NCBI GenBank assembly: GCA_043804635.1
Contig: JAZDIU010000042.1
Coordinates: 1-25,232 of the forward strand
From: JAZDIU01 sp043804635
GTDB lineage: Bacteria; Chloroflexota; Dehalococcoidia; Dehalococcoidales; UBA2162
DNA: 25,232 nt
Direction of reading: 5' to 3'
The notes under the pieces: model-generated
The model's database searches: none
What the model saw: the letters and a program-made list of their open reading frames with translations, nothing else
What the model was told of the DNA's origin: nothing
Translations under genes and position numbers: made by a program
In this document: piece by piece, positions 15,724 to 24,083 of the stretch
How the letters are laid out: each line of letters starts with the position of its first letter
Numbering within the stretch: position 1 is the first letter of the stretch

Positions 15724-15737
15724 TTAGGCTCACCTAA
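15724..15737. promoter_or_regulatory. DtxR/IdeR-type operator 2
   Basis: TTAGG-CTCA-CCTAA has the same arms and spacer length as operator 1. The two are 3 bases apart, 17 bases centre to centre. It abuts the -10 box at 15738. The two sites on nearly opposite or offset helix faces suggest paired dimers, as in DtxR and IdeR. Confidence 0.72.
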
Positions 15738-15766
15738 AATATAGCAGATTGTACAACAACTGTCAA
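15738..15766 (-). promoter_or_regulatory. Sigma-70 promoter of the DtxR-feoB-APC operon
   Basis: Read leftward: TTGACA (15761-15766), a 17-base spacer, then TATATT (15738-15743). Transcription would begin near 15731, inside operator 2. Confidence 0.8.
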
Positions 15767-15778
15767 GAGCCTTGACAG
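15760..15778. promoter_or_regulatory. Palindrome formed by two divergent -35 boxes
   Basis: CTGTCAAG-AGC-CTTGACAG is a perfect 8-base inverted repeat with a 3-base centre. Each arm contains the -35 box of one promoter: leftward DtxR operon and rightward purD. Confidence 0.7.
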
Positions 15779-15800
15779 AGATGTTGGAATAAGCTATGTT
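15772..15800 (+). promoter_or_regulatory. Sigma-70 promoter of the purD-purE-purB run
   Basis: TTGACA (15772-15777), a 17-base spacer and TATGTT (15795-15800, 4 of 6). Transcription would start near 15807, about 38 bases before the purD start. No riboswitch-like structure is evident in that leader. Confidence 0.65.
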
Positions 15801-15844
15801 TTGTAGCGGTCAAACGATACTTTATTAATCCGAGGAAAATCAAT

Positions 15845-17110
15845 CTGAAGATACTTGTTATTGGTAGTGGAGCCAGAGAACATACCTTAGTCTGGAAGCT
15901 AGCTCAAAGTCCTAATGCTCAAGAGATTTATGCTGCTCCGGGTAATGCAGGCACATCTCTAATCGCCCAAAACCTGAATATTAGCCCCACGGATATAAAA
16001 GCTCTTGGTAAGGCCGCTAGAGAGAAAGCCATCGACTTAGTCGTGGTCGGTCCCGAGGCTTCATTGGCTGAGGGTATTGTCGACCACTTTCAAAAATTGG
16101 GCATCCCAATTTTCGGTCCGGCTAAACAGGCTGCGCAGATAGAATCGAGCAAGGCGTTTGCCAAAGACTTGATGCAGAAATATGGCATTCCTTGTGCTAA
16201 GAGCGTCACCTTCTCTAGCTACGAACAGGCAATTGCGTATATTAAAAGGCAACAGCCGCCAATTGTAGTTAAAGCTGACGGACTGGCGGCGGGCAAAGGG
16301 GTAATTGTTGCAGAGTCCACTCAACAAGCTCTGGGCTTTCTCAAGAGTCTTATGCAGGACAAATCGTTAGGAGCGGCTGGTAAGAGGATTGTTGTGGAAG
16401 AATATCTTGCCGGTAAAGAGATGAGTGCCTTCGTTTTTACCGATAGCCGTAAAGTAGTGCCGATGGTTTCCGCCTGCGACTATAAGAGAGTATTCGATGG
16501 GGATAAAGGGGCTAATACGGGTGGGATGGGCAGCTATAGTCCACCGTATTTTTTCACTCCTGAACTGGGTAGCAAAGTGCAACAGACCATTATGGAGCCG
16601 ACGGTCAAGGCTTTGGCTCAAGAAAAAAATCCTTATAGAGGTGTCCTTTACGGCGGACTGATGATTACTAATGATGGACCGAAGATACTTGAATTCAATG
16701 CCCGCTTCGGCGACCCAGAGACGCAGGTTGTGTTACCCCGACTTAAAACCGACCTGGTGGATATTATGATGGCAGTAATAGAAGGTAAGCTGGATAAGGT
16801 TAAGATAGAATGGAGCCAAGATGCCTGCGTTGGGGTGGTGATGGCATCCGGTGGTTATCCCGATAGCTATAAAACTGGCTTTCCAATTAAAGGCTTGAAT
16901 GATGTGGATAAAGATATTTTGGTATTCCACGCCGGAACAAAGCCTGGTTCAAATCCGGGAGAGGTGCTGACCAACGGCGGACGGGTGCTGACGGTAGTGG
17001 CTACCGGTAAGACTATTGCCGAAGCCAGAGAAAAAGTTTATACTAACATCTCACGAATTAAATTTGAGGGTTGCCAGTATAGAAAGGATATTGCTCTAAT
17101 AAAGGAGTAG
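15845..17110 (+). CDS. purD: Phosphoribosylamine-glycine ligase
   Basis: This 421-residue GAR synthetase carries out the ATP-dependent joining of phosphoribosylamine and glycine in purine synthesis. The N-terminus KILVIGSGAREHTLVWKLA is the standard start of PurD, and it must begin with the CTG at 15845: GAGG (15832-15835) lies at normal distance and no ATG, GTG or TTG fits. ATP-grasp features follow: VVKADGLAAGKGV, EEYLAGKEMSAF, the NTGGMGSYSP loop and EFNARFGDPETQ. Length is normal for the family only with this early start; starting at the GTG at 16043 would remove 66 conserved residues. It heads the run purD-purE-purB, 9 bases before purE. Confidence 0.93.
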   Translation: MKILVIGSGAREHTLVWKLAQSPNAQEIYAAPGNAGTSLIAQNLNISPTDIKALGKAAREKAIDLVVVGPEASLAEGIVDHFQKLGIPIFGPAKQAAQIESSKAFAKDLMQKYGIPCAKSVTFSSYEQAIAYIKRQQPPIVVKADGLAAGKGVIVAESTQQALGFLKSLMQDKSLGAAGKRIVVEEYLAGKEMSAFVFTDSRKVVPMVSACDYKRVFDGDKGANTGGMGSYSPPYFFTPELGSKVQQTIMEPTVKALAQEKNPYRGVLYGGLMITNDGPKILEFNARFGDPETQVVLPRLKTDLVDIMMAVIEGKLDKVKIEWSQDACVGVVMASGGYPDSYKTGFPIKGLNDVDKDILVFHAGTKPGSNPGEVLTNGGRVLTVVATGKTIAEAREKVYTNISRIKFEGCQYRKDIALIKE

Positions 17111-17119
17111 GTAGAAACG

Positions 17120-17581
17120 ATGCCATTAGTCGGCGTAGTGATGGGTTCGAAATCAGACATGGAGGCAGTTAAGCCAACCCTTGACATATTGAAGGGGTTG
17201 GGCATCGATTACGAAGTTAATGTAATATCAGCCCACCGGACTTCGGAGAAAGCCCGGCAATATGGGTTGGAGGCACGTGGAAGAGGTATAGAGGTTATTA
17301 TTGCGGCGGCGGGTGGAGCGGCACATCTACCCGGAGTTCTGGCTAGCTGGACGACTTTGCCGGTTATCGGCGTGCCGCTGGCTAGCAGCGAGTTAAAAGG
17401 TGTCGACGCCCTCTATTCTATAGTCCAGATGCCGGCCGGAATACCCGTAGCCACCGTTGCCATTGGTGCGGCGGGCGTTAAAAACGCTGCCTATCTTGCT
17501 GCTGAGATTTTAGGCTTAAAGTATGATAATATACGAGAGGCTTACGAGAAATATAGAAAGGAACTTCAAAAGGAAAGCTAA
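17120..17581 (+). CDS. purE: N5-carboxyaminoimidazole ribonucleotide mutase (PurE class I)
   Basis: This 153-residue protein converts N5-CAIR to CAIR in purine synthesis. MGSKSDM at the N-terminus, the catalytic SAHRT (about 40-44), AAAGGAAHLPG and VPLASSELKG are the phosphate- and substrate-binding segments of PurE. Class I is suggested by the bacterial core length and SAHRT pattern; class I normally needs PurK, which is not in the window. It lies 9 bases after purD, and its stop overlaps the purB start by one base (TAATG at 17579-17583). Confidence 0.95.
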   Translation: MPLVGVVMGSKSDMEAVKPTLDILKGLGIDYEVNVISAHRTSEKARQYGLEARGRGIEVIIAAAGGAAHLPGVLASWTTLPVIGVPLASSELKGVDALYSIVQMPAGIPVATVAIGAAGVKNAAYLAAEILGLKYDNIREAYEKYRKELQKES

Positions 17582-18906
17582 TGATTGAACGGTATTCCAG
17601 ACCCCAGATGAAACGGGTCTGGTCTGATGAGAATAAATTTCATAAGTGGCTCGATGTCGAGATAGCCGTCTGTGAAGTCTGGGCGGAACGAGGTGTAATC
17701 CCGAGAGAGGCTTTGCCCAAGATAAAGCTGGCACGGATCAATCTCAAGCGGATGGATGAGATATTAAAAAAGACCCACCACGATATGACGGCCTTCCTGG
17801 GTTCGGTTGCTGAGAGCCTCGGTGATGAATCTCGGTTTATTCACTATGGGCTGACATCTTCCGATGTAATGGATACCGCTCTCAGCTTGCAGCTTGTCGA
17901 AGCTGGCAGGATATTGACTGAAGATATAAAAGAGCTAATCTCGGTGCTGGCAGTGAAGGCGATGGAGCATAAATATACTCCGATGATAGGTCGCACACAC
18001 GGCGTTCACGCTGAACCAACTTCTTTCGGTCTGAAGTTAGCCCTGTGGGTCGAGGAAACCAGGCGTAATTTGCAGAGGCTCCACGAAGCCGTGAACATCA
18101 TATCGGTGGGTAAAATTTCGGGGGCCGTCGGCACTTATGCCACGGTAATGCCTGAAATCGAGCAGAAAGCTTGCTATAAGCTGGGACTTAATCCTGCTTC
18201 GGTATCGAGCCAGATTTTGCAGCGTGACCGTCATGCTCAGTTCGTAACCACCCTAGCAATAATCTCCAGCTCGCTCGAGAAATTCGCTACCGAAATCAGA
18301 AGCCTTCAGCGGACGGAAATACGGGAAGCGGAAGAACCTTTTGAAGTGGGTCAGACCGGCTCCTCCGCAATGCCTCATAAGCGGAACCCAGAACTTTGCG
18401 AGCGGATTTGCGGGTTAGCCCGATTAGTTAGAGGTTTTGCCCTGACCTCGATGGAAAACATTGCCTTGTGGCACGAACGCGATATCAGCCACTCGTCTAA
18501 CGAGCGCATTATCCTGCCCGATTCCTGCCTCGTCGTCGATTATACCCTATCGCTTTTAACTTCAATAATAAAAGGATTGCAGGTCTATCCGAAGCGGATG
18601 AAGCAGAATATCGGCATTACCAAAGGTCTGATTTTCTCCCAGCGTGTGTTGCTGGCTTTGATAGATAAAGGAGTAAGCCGACAAAAAGCTTATGAAATCG
18701 TGCAGAATCACGCGATGAAATCCTGGAAAGCAAATAAGGACTTCTTCAAACTGCTGAAAACCGACCCAGAGGTTACCGAACATTTATCAGCGGAAGCTCT
18801 AGAATCACTTTTTGACGAGAAATATTGCTTACGTTACGTTGATGATATTTTCGAGAAACTTGGTTTGACTGAAAACCAGTGGAAAATAAGGCCAACCAGA
18901 ACATAA
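17581..18906 (+). CDS. purB: Adenylosuccinate lyase
   Basis: This 441-residue fumarase/aspartase-superfamily enzyme makes AICAR from SAICAR and AMP from adenylosuccinate, releasing fumarate. The superfamily signature GSSAMPHKRNP lies around residues 260-270, with TSSDVMDTA (about 96-104) and GRTHGVHAEPTSFG (about 138-151, catalytic His) in their usual places. The ATG overlaps the purE stop, which implies coupled translation. It is the last pur gene here; 47 bases follow before rsmD. Confidence 0.95.
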   Translation: MIERYSRPQMKRVWSDENKFHKWLDVEIAVCEVWAERGVIPREALPKIKLARINLKRMDEILKKTHHDMTAFLGSVAESLGDESRFIHYGLTSSDVMDTALSLQLVEAGRILTEDIKELISVLAVKAMEHKYTPMIGRTHGVHAEPTSFGLKLALWVEETRRNLQRLHEAVNIISVGKISGAVGTYATVMPEIEQKACYKLGLNPASVSSQILQRDRHAQFVTTLAIISSSLEKFATEIRSLQRTEIREAEEPFEVGQTGSSAMPHKRNPELCERICGLARLVRGFALTSMENIALWHERDISHSSNERIILPDSCLVVDYTLSLLTSIIKGLQVYPKRMKQNIGITKGLIFSQRVLLALIDKGVSRQKAYEIVQNHAMKSWKANKDFFKLLKTDPEVTEHLSAEALESLFDEKYCLRYVDDIFEKLGLTENQWKIRPTRT

Positions 18907-18953
18907 CCCGAATTTGACAATATCAGCAAAAACCAGCTAACATTTTCTAGTTA

Positions 18954-19508
18954 ATGCGTGTAATTGCCGGTGAAGCCAAAGGACACCCGCTGAAAGTAGC
19001 CAAGAATGCCAGCGTCCGCCCCGCTACAGAACTGGTGCGGGGAGCCATCTTTTCTATCCTGGAGAATATGGAGGCTGACTGGGATTATGTGCTGGACTTA
19101 TTCTCAGGGAGCGGGTCGTTAGGTATCGAGGCTCTAAGCCGGGGTGCAGGATGGGTGGATTTTGTTGAACGTGAACCAAGGTCTTGTGCTATAATTAAAG
19201 AGAATTTGGAGAAGACTAAACTATTGGAGAGGGCTCATATTTATTGCACATCAGTAGAAAAAGCCGTCTCCTTTCTCGATAAAGAATACGGAATAATTTT
19301 GGTCGACCCGCCCTACTCAAATGCATCTATCGGCGAGTTTCTTGAGCAGTTATCCGGCTCGAAAGTAGTCGGCGACAGCACGGTTATGGTAGTGACCCAT
19401 ACTCCCCGTCTTACGTTGAATTCCAATTATGGTCCGTTGTGTGTGCTTAAAGAACACCGGCACGGTGATAGCTCTATCGCAATATACCGAAAAGGAGGCA
19501 AGGCGTGA
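18954..19508 (+). CDS. rsmD: 16S rRNA (guanine966-N2)-methyltransferase
   Basis: This 184-residue Rossmann methyltransferase matches RsmD: MRVIAGEAKGHPL at the start, RPATELVRGAIFSIL, SAM motif LDLFSGSGSLGIEA (47-60) and catalytic VDPPY (117-121). It methylates G966 of 16S rRNA during 30S assembly. No clear ribosome site precedes the ATG at 18954. Its stop overlaps the coaD GTG start (GTGA at 19505-19508). The rsmD-coaD pairing is conserved in many bacteria. Confidence 0.93.
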   Translation: MRVIAGEAKGHPLKVAKNASVRPATELVRGAIFSILENMEADWDYVLDLFSGSGSLGIEALSRGAGWVDFVEREPRSCAIIKENLEKTKLLERAHIYCTSVEKAVSFLDKEYGIILVDPPYSNASIGEFLEQLSGSKVVGDSTVMVVTHTPRLTLNSNYGPLCVLKEHRHGDSSIAIYRKGGKA

Positions 19509-19996
19509 CTATTGCTATATATCCCGGTTCTTTCGACCCCATTACTAACGGTCACCTCGATATAGCAACCAGAGCGGCCAAGCTTTTTGAGAAGGTGATT
19601 ATTGCAGTCTATGACCGGCCGTCAAAGAACCTCCTGTTTAATACGCAGGAGAGGGTGGATTTAATCAAGAAAGCTATTACTGATCTGCCTAACGTGGAGG
19701 TTAAGGCTTTTAGCGGATTAACGGTTAACTTTGCCCAGGAAGTCGGGGCACGAGCCATCGTCCGTGGTTTGAGAATAGGTGCCGACTTCGAGCGTGAATT
19801 CGAGATGACTCTGATGAATAAAAAGCTGGCGCCAGATTGTGAAGTAGTCTGCCTGATGGCGGGTTTAAAATACCAGTTCCTTAGTTCAAGCCTGCTCAAG
19901 GAAGTAGCCGATCTGGGTGGCTTTACCGATGACCTTGTTCCTCAAGCTGTAGCCGAAGCATTAAGAAAGAAAAGCCCAAAGAAGAAAACTGCCTGA
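19505..19996 (+). CDS. coaD: Phosphopantetheine adenylyltransferase
   Basis: This 163-residue nucleotidyltransferase makes dephospho-CoA from 4'-phosphopantetheine and ATP. The N-terminal YPGSFDPITNGHLDI holds the TxGH nucleotide-binding motif, and FLSSSLLKEVA near the C-terminus is the second ATP motif. IVRGLRIGADFEREFEM is also typical. The start is GTG at 19505, inside the end of rsmD, with AGGAGG upstream. It is followed 23 bases later by a ferredoxin gene. Confidence 0.95.
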   Translation: MTIAIYPGSFDPITNGHLDIATRAAKLFEKVIIAVYDRPSKNLLFNTQERVDLIKKAITDLPNVEVKAFSGLTVNFAQEVGARAIVRGLRIGADFEREFEMTLMNKKLAPDCEVVCLMAGLKYQFLSSSLLKEVADLGGFTDDLVPQAVAEALRKKSPKKKTA

Positions 19997-20019
19997 AATA
20001 AAAAAACCAAGGAGGATTT

Positions 20020-20283
20020 ATGGCGTTCAAGATTAAAGAGGATTGCATTAGCTGCGGTGCATGCGAACCGGAGTGCCTTAATGAGGCAATTTCGGAAGGG
20101 GAGTCGACCTATGTCATCGACCCTGATAAATGCACCGAGTGTATCGGCTATTTCAATTCCTCTAAGTGTGCTGAGGTTTGTCCTGTAGAAGCTTGTGTTG
20201 TTGACCCGGCTCATAAGGAAACCCAGCAGCAACTGCTTGCCAAATGGAAGAAGTTGCACCCGGGCGAAACTCCCAAGACCTAA
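20020..20283 (+). CDS. 2[4Fe-4S] ferredoxin, Allochromatium (YfhL) type
   Basis: This 87-residue soluble electron carrier has Cys at 9, 12, 15 and 19 (C-x2-C-x2-C-x3-C) for one cluster. Cys38, 41, 50 and 54 (C-x2-C-x8-C-x3-C) hold the other. The widened spacing in the second motif, plus the C-terminal tail after it, is the mark of the Alvin/YfhL subgroup of low-potential ferredoxins. AAGGAGG precedes the ATG. It ends the rightward run before a convergent hairpin. The partner enzyme is unknown. Confidence 0.92.
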   Translation: MAFKIKEDCISCGACEPECLNEAISEGESTYVIDPDKCTECIGYFNSSKCAEVCPVEACVVDPAHKETQQQLLAKWKKLHPGETPKT

Positions 20284-20321
20284 CCTACGTCTACTGGTAG
20301 CTAAAATCCAATAGTCTTGTA

Positions 20322-20356
20322 ACAAGGTGAGAGTTTTAAAATTGCCCTCACCTTGT
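20322..20356. terminator. Candidate terminator hairpin between convergent units
   Basis: ACAAGGTGAG (20322-20331) and CTCACCTTGT (20347-20356) pair perfectly over 10 bases with a 15-base loop. A short TTTGT follows on the plus strand. The T-tract is weak, so rho-independent termination is likely but not certain. It sits between the ferredoxin and CvpA gene ends and could act in both directions. Confidence 0.5.
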
Positions 20357-20381
20357 TTGTCCGTCTCAGGAGAATAGTTTA

Positions 20382-20870
20382 TTATCTGAAAAAGGGACGT
20401 ATCTCCCTGAACTCAGCGGGGAGAAGGGTCAATATTACCGGGAAGCGGTCCAGTAATATAGTCGCTAATTTAGACTGCACGATTATCTCAGGTGCGCCGA
20501 AGAGTTGAACCCAGACTGCCAGGATGGTGCTGATAGTCAAGCCAGCTAATATTACCTGGAAAGCGGCTCCACCCAGACGATTAATCCATCCCAGTTTGAT
20601 GGCCTTGATGGCTGCTTCGAATACTTTAGTGAGAATACTGGCTATTATTAGCACTACGATTAGGATAATAGCAAAAGCAACGACACCGGCTATCTTTGGC
20701 TGTGGTATAAAGGTCAATAATTCAGATAGGCGCATATAAAAACGCCCGGCTAGAATTACACCGACGACTAATCCGGCTAACGACAGGACAGCTCGTATCA
20801 AGCCGATTAGCAGTCCCATAATGATAGCAATACCAGCCGCTGCTAAGATAACTATATCCAGCCAGTTCAT
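20382..20870 (-). CDS. CvpA family membrane protein
   Basis: This 162-residue protein has about four hydrophobic helices and begins MNWLDIVILAAAGI, the usual CvpA N-terminus. Some family members affect colicin V export or cell-envelope functions; the general role is unclear. The ATG at 20870 is chosen. A TTG at 20906 would extend it 12 residues into the permease gene and does not fit the family. It lies 13 bases after the ABC permease and is probably the last gene of that operon. Confidence 0.82.
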   Translation of the reverse strand: MNWLDIVILAAAGIAIIMGLLIGLIRAVLSLAGLVVGVILAGRFYMRLSELLTFIPQPKIAGVVAFAIILIVVLIIASILTKVFEAAIKAIKLGWINRLGGAAFQVILAGLTISTILAVWVQLFGAPEIIVQSKLATILLDRFPVILTLLPAEFREIRPFFR

Positions 20871-20883
20871 ACCGCATATTATG

Positions 20884-22134
20884 TCATCCGTAGCGGAGAG
20901 CGTCAATAGGGTTGAGGCGGGATGCCCTTATAGCAGGGTATAGTCCGGAGAGGAGTCCAATAATAGCTGAAACGGAGACAGCTACTGTTACAATGACCGG
21001 CGATACCACGGCGTTAATTTTGAATCCACCAAGATCGATTTGAGAGATTCCCCAGGCTGATAGCCAGGCAATTATCAAACCGATAGCACCGCCGACCAGG
21101 CTCAACATAGCGGCTTCGAATAAGAATTGTACCAGAATGTCCTGGCGTTTAGCTCCGATTGCTTTGCGCAAGCCTATTTCTCTGGTACGCTCGGTTACGG
21201 AAACCAGCATAATGTTCATAATACCGATACTACCTACCAGCAGAGAAATGCCGCCAATCAGTCCCAGAAATACGGTTAGTGCTACAGTGATGGTTTGGAA
21301 TGTCCCGAGCAACTGGTCCGGGCTTTGAACGCTGAAATCGTCATCTTCACCCTCGTTAATGCGGTGGCGTCTTCTCAGAAGATTTTCGATATCTCCCGTT
21401 ACCTCGGTCTTAACATCGGTACTGGTAATCTGGACGGCGATTTGCTGGACGGCATCTTCCCCATTAGGTGTCTTCTGAGAAAATAGCCTGGATTGAAAAG
21501 TAGTTATCGGTGTTACTGTCAACTCATCCCAACTAAACCCGAACATCGATATGCCCCTTGGTGCCATCACACCGATGACAGTAAAACGTTTATCTCTTAT
21601 TTTAACTTCCTGACCGACCGCATCTTTGCTGTCAAAAAGGTCCGTAGCTATCTTATTTCCTAATACTACCACCATATCCCGCCTGGCTACGTTCACCTCG
21701 GAAATAAATTGTCCTGATGCCATAGTAAAACCGTATACTCTCTGGTAATCCGAGTTGCTGCCGTGTATTACGGATGTCGTGTCTTTATTACCGACTACTA
21801 TCTTCACGAAGTTTTCATTAGCTGGCACCACACCTGTCACTAAGGGAAGACGGCCTATAGCCTCAACGTCATCCATAGTTATGCTGGGAGTTGCGAAAGC
21901 GGGACTCATTGCAGCCAGTCCGGTTGCTTCCGGATTGGCTGGCTGGACGAAGAGAAGGTTGGTGCCTAGCTCTTCGAAAGTAGAGACAATCGTATCCTGA
22001 AGGCCGGCACCTACGGACATAAGGATGATAACGGCACTAACTCCGATTATCATACCCAGCATCGTTAGAGCCGAGCGTAATTTGTTAACCAGCAGCGACC
22101 TTACCGCCATTCTTAAGAACTCGATAAACTTCAC
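20884..22134 (-). CDS. ABC transporter permease, MacB/FtsX type
   Basis: This 416-residue protein has an N-terminal helix, a large extracytoplasmic MacB-like core domain (about 45-245), then a FtsX domain with three helices (about 285-410). The start EFLRMAVRSLLVNKLRSALTMLGMIIGVSAVI and the VTERTREIGLRKAIGAKRQDI coupling segment are typical. It would work by mechanotransmission with the ATPase encoded upstream, exporting peptides, lipids or drugs. The start is GTG at 22134, overlapping the ATPase stop by four bases (GTGA). Confidence 0.92.
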   Translation of the reverse strand: MKFIEFLRMAVRSLLVNKLRSALTMLGMIIGVSAVIILMSVGAGLQDTIVSTFEELGTNLLFVQPANPEATGLAAMSPAFATPSITMDDVEAIGRLPLVTGVVPANENFVKIVVGNKDTTSVIHGSNSDYQRVYGFTMASGQFISEVNVARRDMVVVLGNKIATDLFDSKDAVGQEVKIRDKRFTVIGVMAPRGISMFGFSWDELTVTPITTFQSRLFSQKTPNGEDAVQQIAVQITSTDVKTEVTGDIENLLRRRHRINEGEDDDFSVQSPDQLLGTFQTITVALTVFLGLIGGISLLVGSIGIMNIMLVSVTERTREIGLRKAIGAKRQDILVQFLFEAAMLSLVGGAIGLIIAWLSAWGISQIDLGGFKINAVVSPVIVTVAVSVSAIIGLLSGLYPAIRASRLNPIDALRYG

Positions 22135-22838
22135 GCTTGCTCTCCTCTGCCGAAAGGTGTTTTTTCGTCGGTGACGATTTTCCCGTCACGAAGCCGGATA
22201 ATGCGTTTGGTCTGCTCGGCGATTCCCATTTCGTGTGTAACTAAAATAACTGTAATGCCATCCGCATTAAGCTGACGGAAAATAGAGATAATTTCAGCCG
22301 CGGAAACACTGTCCAGGTTACCGGTGGGCTCGTCAGCCAGGATTACCGAAGGATCGTTGACCAGTGCTCGAGCAATTGCTACGCGCTGTTGTTCGCCGCC
22401 GGATAGCTCGGTGGGCTTGTGATTTGCCCTGGCACCCAGCCCGACTCGCTCCAGTGCTTCTATCGCACGCTTCCGTTTTCCAAAAACGCCGCTATAAATT
22501 AAAGGCAGCTCGACATTAGCTGCAGCGGTAGAGCGGGATAGAAGATTGTATGCCTGGAAGACAAAACCAAGTTTCTTGCTTCTGATTTCAGCTAGCCGGT
22601 TGTCATTAAGCTGGCTTACATCGGTCCCTTCTAAGAAGTAGTTACCCGAAGTGGGTTTATCCAAACAACCTAGTATATTCATCAAAGTGGATTTACCCGA
22701 GCCTGAAGCACCCACGATGGCAATCATCTCGCCGGGTTCAATGCTCAGGCTAATCCCTCGCAGGGCCGCCACATCTATCTTGCCCATTCGATAGATTTTG
22801 GTGATATTTTCAAGGTAAATTAAGTTTTTGTTTTGCAT
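22131..22838 (-). CDS. ABC transporter ATPase, MacB/LolD type
   Basis: This 235-residue nucleotide-binding subunit shows Walker A GASGSGKST (43-51), Q-loop FVFQAYNLL, signature LSGGEQQR, Walker B VILADEPTGNLDS and the His switch VTHE. It belongs to the MacB/LolD/FtsE group that partners FtsX-type permeases. It follows the HlyD-like adaptor gene by 27 bases and overlaps the permease gene. No strong ribosome site is visible before its ATG. Confidence 0.94.
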   Translation of the reverse strand: MQNKNLIYLENITKIYRMGKIDVAALRGISLSIEPGEMIAIVGASGSGKSTLMNILGCLDKPTSGNYFLEGTDVSQLNDNRLAEIRSKKLGFVFQAYNLLSRSTAAANVELPLIYSGVFGKRKRAIEALERVGLGARANHKPTELSGGEQQRVAIARALVNDPSVILADEPTGNLDSVSAAEIISIFRQLNADGITVILVTHEMGIAEQTKRIIRLRDGKIVTDEKTPFGRGEQA

Positions 22839-22865
22839 AATATTCTGTTGGAGTTGTTAGATAGA

Positions 22866-24083
22866 CTATTGTCTTACTACTGTCTCCCCTTCTTCCAGTC
22901 CGCTAATAACCTCGGTCTGGAAGCCATCGCTGATACCGGTAGATACCGGTCTTTCCACAGCTTGACCGTTCGTTAAAACCTTAACAACAGTTTTACCCTG
23001 GCTGTCTTGGGTAACCACCCGGTCAGGAATAAGTAAAACGTTTTCCCGTTCCGTAATAACGATATCGGCGGTAGCACTCATACCGGTTCTTATGCCGCTA
23101 TCCTCAGGTACGGTGAACTCAATAGTTACATCGTAGACCAGGACGCCACCCTCTTCGACAGATAACGGGCTGATGAAGCTAACTTTACCTTCGAGTTTAA
23201 GAGTCGGCAAGGCATCAACTTCGATGATTGCCTTTTGTCCTATTTTCAACCCGGGGACATCTATTTCATCCACCTGGACTTTTAATTCCATACTCCGGGT
23301 GTCGATGAGATGTATGATTACCGAAGGTGCCAACAAACTGGGAGTGGCGACAAAATCTCCCTCTTCAGCGTTTATCGCGGCAACTATCCCATCGAACGGA
23401 GCAGCAATTGTTGCCTCACTGAGTTGCTTTTTTGTTTGTGCTAACGACTGTTCGGCGAGTTTAACGGATTGTTGTGCCGCTTCCAGATTCAGTTTAGCAA
23501 TGGCTATTTTTACAGGGTCGGGAGCAGTTAACATTTGGTCTAAAGTAGTCTGGGCTATCCGGAGTCTTTCCTTGGCATAAGCCAATTCATTAGTCCAGAC
23601 CGTGATATCGTAGGCTAAGGTAGCCTGGTCGAGTTTCGATTGAGCGTTTCTTACGGCTTGCTCGGCTGAACTTACCGCCTGCCGTGCCTGTAGGATCTCA
23701 GCTTCAGAATATTTGTCCTGAGCTTGTGACAAGCTGTCCTCGGCGGTTTTCTGAGCTGCGCGTGCCTGAGTTAAAGCTACCTCCGCCTGAGTTACGGCAA
23801 TCTCCAGGGAATCGGTCTCGAGCTTAGCCAGTACCTGCCCTTTTGTAACCTCATCTCCTTCTTTAACAGGAATCTCATCGATTCTTCCACCTACACTAAA
23901 GACGAGCTTTGCCTCATTGGAGACTTCTATTTTGCCACTGCCATTCACCATAATAGCCAGATTACCCCTGACCACTTTGATTGGTTGTGATTCGGAAGTC
24001 CCTGGCTGGCTGCCACAGGCGCTGAGGGGAACCAGCATCAGACTAAGCAATACCAGGATGAGACCCCATTTAATTCTTTTCAT
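22866..24083 (-). CDS. HlyD/MacA-type adaptor lipoprotein of ABC exporter
   Basis: This 405-residue protein starts with a lipoprotein signal peptide: KR..., a hydrophobic stretch, then lipobox LSAC with Cys23. After it come a biotinyl-lipoyl-like half (VGGRIDEIPVKEGDEVTKGQVLAKLE), a long coiled coil rich in Ala, Gln and Glu (about 95-215), the second lipoyl half (ATIAAPFDGIVAAI), and beta-barrel and membrane-proximal domains. It should sit on the outer face of the membrane and link to the MacB-type permease. A lipid anchor rather than an outer-membrane channel fits a monoderm cell. Its ATG directly follows the AbrB gene stop codon with no gap. Confidence 0.92.
   Translation of the reverse strand: MKRIKWGLILVLLSLMLVPLSACGSQPGTSESQPIKVVRGNLAIMVNGSGKIEVSNEAKLVFSVGGRIDEIPVKEGDEVTKGQVLAKLETDSLEIAVTQAEVALTQARAAQKTAEDSLSQAQDKYSEAEILQARQAVSSAEQAVRNAQSKLDQATLAYDITVWTNELAYAKERLRIAQTTLDQMLTAPDPVKIAIAKLNLEAAQQSVKLAEQSLAQTKKQLSEATIAAPFDGIVAAINAEEGDFVATPSLLAPSVIIHLIDTRSMELKVQVDEIDVPGLKIGQKAIIEVDALPTLKLEGKVSFISPLSVEEGGVLVYDVTIEFTVPEDSGIRTGMSATADIVITERENVLLIPDRVVTQDSQGKTVVKVLTNGQAVERPVSTGISDGFQTEVISGLEEGETVVRQ

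Noticed and set aside
16043..17110. purD starting at the GTG at 16043
   Set aside because: It would remove the conserved N-terminal nucleotide-binding segment; the frame continues upstream to a CTG with a ribosome site.
20871..20906. Longer CvpA protein starting at TTG 20906
   Set aside because: The extension overlaps the permease gene and does not fit the family N-terminus MNWLD.
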